Positions 7,014-9,076 of a stretch of DNA of 9,076 bases are shown one piece after another; positions within the stretch are counted from its first letter, which is position 1, and the number at the start of each line of letters is the position of its first letter. Position numbers and translations under genes: made by a program. The notes beneath the pieces are model-generated. The model saw only the letters and a program-made list of their open reading frames with translations, had not been told where the DNA came from and made no database searches. The DNA lies in NCBI GenBank assembly GCA_029856445.1, contig JAHQWY010000131.1:1-9076 (forward strand). Reading direction: 5' to 3'. The stretch comes from Promethearchaeia archaeon (GTDB lineage: Archaea > Asgardarchaeota > Lokiarchaeia > Sigyniarchaeales > SOKP01).

Positions 7014-8171
7014 TTATTGATTTAGATTAACATCAACTTCATTTAATAGAATTGTATAAAACTGAGAAAGTGTCTTCAAAGTGGTTATTTCAATTTTATC
7101 CACATCATCCTTAACAGAATGAATATATTGATAAGAGGTTTTATCGCCATTACCAATTCCTTTGAATTTCTTGCTTAGAAGAAACATTCCGTCGCTATAT
7201 GAACCGATGTAGAATCTATGTGTTTTCTCTAAAGTCATTATTTCCTTATTTTCTAAAATATAATTGATTGACTTAAAATATTTATTATTAATGAGACCAT
7301 GATCCCATAAAGAAACCTTTTTAGCGATTGAGTCGAAATTGATTGTATATGTATTATCTCTCTCAAAATCTTTCATATATTTATGAAAATAATTTCTTAT
7401 GCCCATAGTACCGCTTTCTTCTGCTCCTGTAAAAATGAAATATAAATCTAAGTTTTTAAGCATATTTTTTGAATTCGAAAAATGTCGTAAAATCTCTAAA
7501 ACACACACAACTCCAGAAGCGTTATCTATCGCACCTTTAGACTTATTATTGGTAATATTTAACCAGACAAATACAGTAGATACACAATTAATAATTAAAA
7601 TTAAAAATGTAAAAAAAAATAATATAAAATTTTGCCTGAAAAAGATGAAATAATCGAGTATTATTAGTATTAGGCTTAAATTAAAAGAAATTATCCAGAA
7701 ATAATATAATTGTATACGGATTTTTATTGAGAAAGATTGTCCTTTTGAATCTAAGTGTGAAAATAAAAAAATACTATTAGGAGGAATCATATTCTGAGAT
7801 TTGGATGAAATTTTTACATATAAATTTTGAGAATGATATTCCCTCCCGATCTTAAGTTTCTCTGGATTCCTTGTAATTATAATAAGAACTGTGATCAAGA
7901 TTAAAATTATAAAGAGATTAACTAATCTAAAAATCAGTTGGAAATTGAAAAATAAAATGATAAGAAGCCAACTCAATAAGGATAGAGAAACTTTAGGGAA
8001 AATTCTTGAATAGAATGTACTAAATGAAAAATCTTGTATTTTTGGAGTAAGATTTAGATCTTCAATTTTCTGCTTAACAATATTGAAACATTTCTTCTCA
8101 TATTTTGTTCCAGATAACCTCGGAAAAGCTAAATCCTTTAAATTTTGTGATATACGTGTTTCATCGATCAT
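7014..8171 (-). CDS. Membrane-embedded M28-family zinc metallopeptidase
   Basis: The metal ligands and catalytic residues of an M28 aminopeptidase-type enzyme appear in order in this 385-residue protein. H139 and D141 are in SHLDSKGQS, the bridging D216 in GAIDNASGV, and E251/E252 in TGAEESG. D280 is in NFDS and H351 in YIHSVKDD, consistent with two bound zinc ions. Four hydrophobic helices interrupt the fold: about 60-78 and 82-100 before the first ligands, then about 155-173 and 181-204 between D141 and D216. Basic residues flank the helices on the catalytic side (RNPEKLKIGR, NNKSKG) and there is no signal peptide. The active site therefore probably faces the cytoplasm at the membrane; this topology is inferred. 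The substrate, likely a peptide N-terminus, is unknown. The ATG lies 11 bases after the ilvD stop, without a clear Shine-Dalgarno site, so cotranscription with ilvD is likely. Confidence 0.85.
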   Translation of the reverse strand: MIDETRISQNLKDLAFPRLSGTKYEKKCFNIVKQKIEDLNLTPKIQDFSFSTFYSRIFPKVSLSLLSWLLIILFFNFQLIFRLVNLFIILILITVLIIITRNPEKLKIGREYHSQNLYVKISSKSQNMIPPNSIFLFSHLDSKGQSFSIKIRIQLYYFWIISFNLSLILIILDYFIFFRQNFILFFFTFLILIINCVSTVFVWLNITNNKSKGAIDNASGVVCVLEILRHFSNSKNMLKNLDLYFIFTGAEESGTMGIRNYFHKYMKDFERDNTYTINFDSIAKKVSLWDHGLINNKYFKSINYILENKEIMTLEKTHRFYIGSYSDGMFLLSKKFKGIGNGDKTSYQYIHSVKDDVDKIEITTLKTLSQFYTILLNEVDVNLNQ

Positions 8172-8182
8172 AATACTAGGAA

Positions 8183-9076
8183 TTATTTTAAATAAGCTCC
8201 TACTTTCGCGGAACTTACTGTTTTGCTATAAATGTTTAAATAACCTGTTTTAAACCGTGGTTCAGGTTTTTCCCATTCCTTTAACCTTTTTTTTATTTCT
8301 TTGTGAGGGACTAACAATTCTATTTTTCGATTATCAATATCAATTTCAATCTCGTCACCATTTTCTACAATAGCCATAGGTCCCCCATCAAATGCTTCAG
8401 GGCATACATGTCCTATACATGGTCCTCGCGTAGCCCCCGAATACCGTCCGTCAGTAATCATAGCAACAGAATCACCTAATCCCATCCCTATAAGCATGGC
8501 TGCAGGTATGGATAATTCTCTCATTCCTGGAGATCCTTTCGGTCCCTCGTATCGAATCACTAAAACATCTCCTGGTTTCACCATGTTTGCTGTTATGGCA
8601 TCTCTAAGATCCTCTTCACATTCAAAAACTTTTGCAGGACCTTTATGATATCTCATCTTATCATTGACAGCACTTTGTTTTATGAGTGCACCATCAGGGG
8701 CTAAATTTCCTTTCAAAACAGCAATACCCCCTTCAGGAGCTATTGGATCATTAAAATTTCGAATTATATGGTAATCATGGATATCAATAGAATCTAAATA
8801 ATCTTCTAATGTAATCCCTAAAACATTTTTTATTGACAAATCTAAAGCATTCGATAACTTTTTCATTAAAACTCCAACACCACCTGCTTCATGAAACTCT
8901 GAGATGTTATATTCTGAAGCTGGTTTGAATTTTCCCAGTAATGGGATGGATCTACTTAATTTATCAAAATCAAAATGATTCATGCAACTTCCAATCTCAT
9001 GAGATAATGCACACATATGTAAAACCATATTCGTAGAACCTCCGAAAGATAGAGCTACTTTAATAGCATTTTCGAT
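8183..9076 (-). CDS. ilvD: Dihydroxy-acid dehydratase, C-terminal part (5' end outside window)
   Basis: The frame is open to the right edge. The first visible residues are IENAIKVALSFGGSTNMVLH, the conserved GGSTN segment of the IlvD/Edd family, so the ATG at 9028 is internal. About 297 C-terminal residues are present. They include EAGGV, KNVLG.TLEDYL, PEGGIAVLKGNLAPDG, GPAKVFECEEDL, VIRYEGPKGSPGM and DGRYSGATRG.CIGHVCPEA. The serine in DGRYSG is the proposed catalytic base, and the GHV.PEA ending favours IlvD over sugar-acid dehydratases. The enzyme dehydrates 2,3-dihydroxy-isovalerate and -methylvalerate to the 2-keto acids of valine and isoleucine synthesis in the cytoplasm. The iron-sulphur cysteines lie in the missing N-terminal part. 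The stop is followed 11 bases later by the M28 peptidase gene. Confidence 0.92.
   Translation of the reverse strand: MENAIKVALSFGGSTNMVLHMCALSHEIGSCMNHFDFDKLSRSIPLLGKFKPASEYNISEFHEAGGVGVLMKKLSNALDLSIKNVLGITLEDYLDSIDIHDYHIIRNFNDPIAPEGGIAVLKGNLAPDGALIKQSAVNDKMRYHKGPAKVFECEEDLRDAITANMVKPGDVLVIRYEGPKGSPGMRELSIPAAMLIGMGLGDSVAMITDGRYSGATRGPCIGHVCPEAFDGGPMAIVENGDEIEIDIDNRKIELLVPHKEIKKRLKEWEKPEPRFKTGYLNIYSKTVSSAKVGAYLK

Noticed and set aside
7399..7653. Plus-strand open frame opposite the M28 peptidase
   Set aside because: It is antisense to the region coding the EE and GAIDNASG metal-site motifs, and its lysine-rich translation resembles nothing known.
5458..8171. Defence system built from the methyltransferase, peptidase and SCP2 genes
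   Set aside because: There is no restriction nuclease, ATPase, helicase, phosphatase or other partner of known restriction-modification or BREX-type systems. Close spacing alone does not make a system.
2740..9076. Branched-chain amino acid operon joining the ThDP enzyme and IlvD
   Set aside because: The two genes are on opposite strands, separated by about 3.6 kb of unrelated genes, and ilvN, ilvC and leu genes are not seen. Any shared pathway is speculative.

Overview
The window is a 9.1 kb piece of an AT-rich prokaryotic chromosome. I think it is archaeal, possibly an Asgard/Lokiarchaeia-type anaerobe. That is inferred from the gene mix (a CooC/MinD-like metal-insertion ATPase, a radical-SAM DNA-repair pair, a membrane M28 peptidase, tandem SCP2 domains), from TATA-like boxes, and from the scarcity of strong Shine-Dalgarno sites. 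There is no rRNA, tRNA or other marker to fix the lineage. No CRISPR array, insertion sequence, integrase or RNA gene was seen.

Layout. (1) 1-396, + strand: the 3' part of a CooC-like P-loop ATPase gene. It is followed directly by 398-547, non-coding today, which reads as the decayed C-terminal end of a second, diverged copy of the same family. A hairpin inside this relic may now serve as a terminator. (2) 565-2552, - strand: a translationally coupled pair, a radical SAM/helix-hairpin-helix protein followed by a DUF4130 protein. This is the conserved 'putative DNA modification/repair' pair, here without the uracil-DNA glycosylase domain often fused to it in bacteria. (3) 2553-2739: a divergent promoter region. 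(4) 2740-4575, + strand: a full-length thiamine-diphosphate enzyme of the acetolactate synthase superfamily, substrate unknown. It converges on the next block with only 5 bp between stop codons. (5) 4581-9076, - strand: four closely spaced genes read leftward. In transcription order they are ilvD (dihydroxy-acid dehydratase, cut by the right edge), a membrane-embedded M28 metallopeptidase, an adenine-specific DNA methyltransferase, and a tandem-SCP2 lipid-binding-like protein.

How the genes relate. The radical SAM/DUF4130 pair clearly works together. IlvD belongs to branched-chain amino acid synthesis, and the ThDP enzyme could supply acetolactate-type chemistry, but the two are on opposite strands and 3.6 kb apart, so no shared pathway is shown. 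The peptidase, methyltransferase and SCP2 genes look more AT-rich in sampled stretches than their neighbours and may be an accessory block; their functions do not suggest a single system.

Most notable points: the CooC-paralogue relic at 398-547, and the methyltransferase whose N-terminal motif (GVVITP) is coded upstream of its only usable start, consistent with a one-base frameshift near 6991. I found no convincing wholly new multi-gene system.
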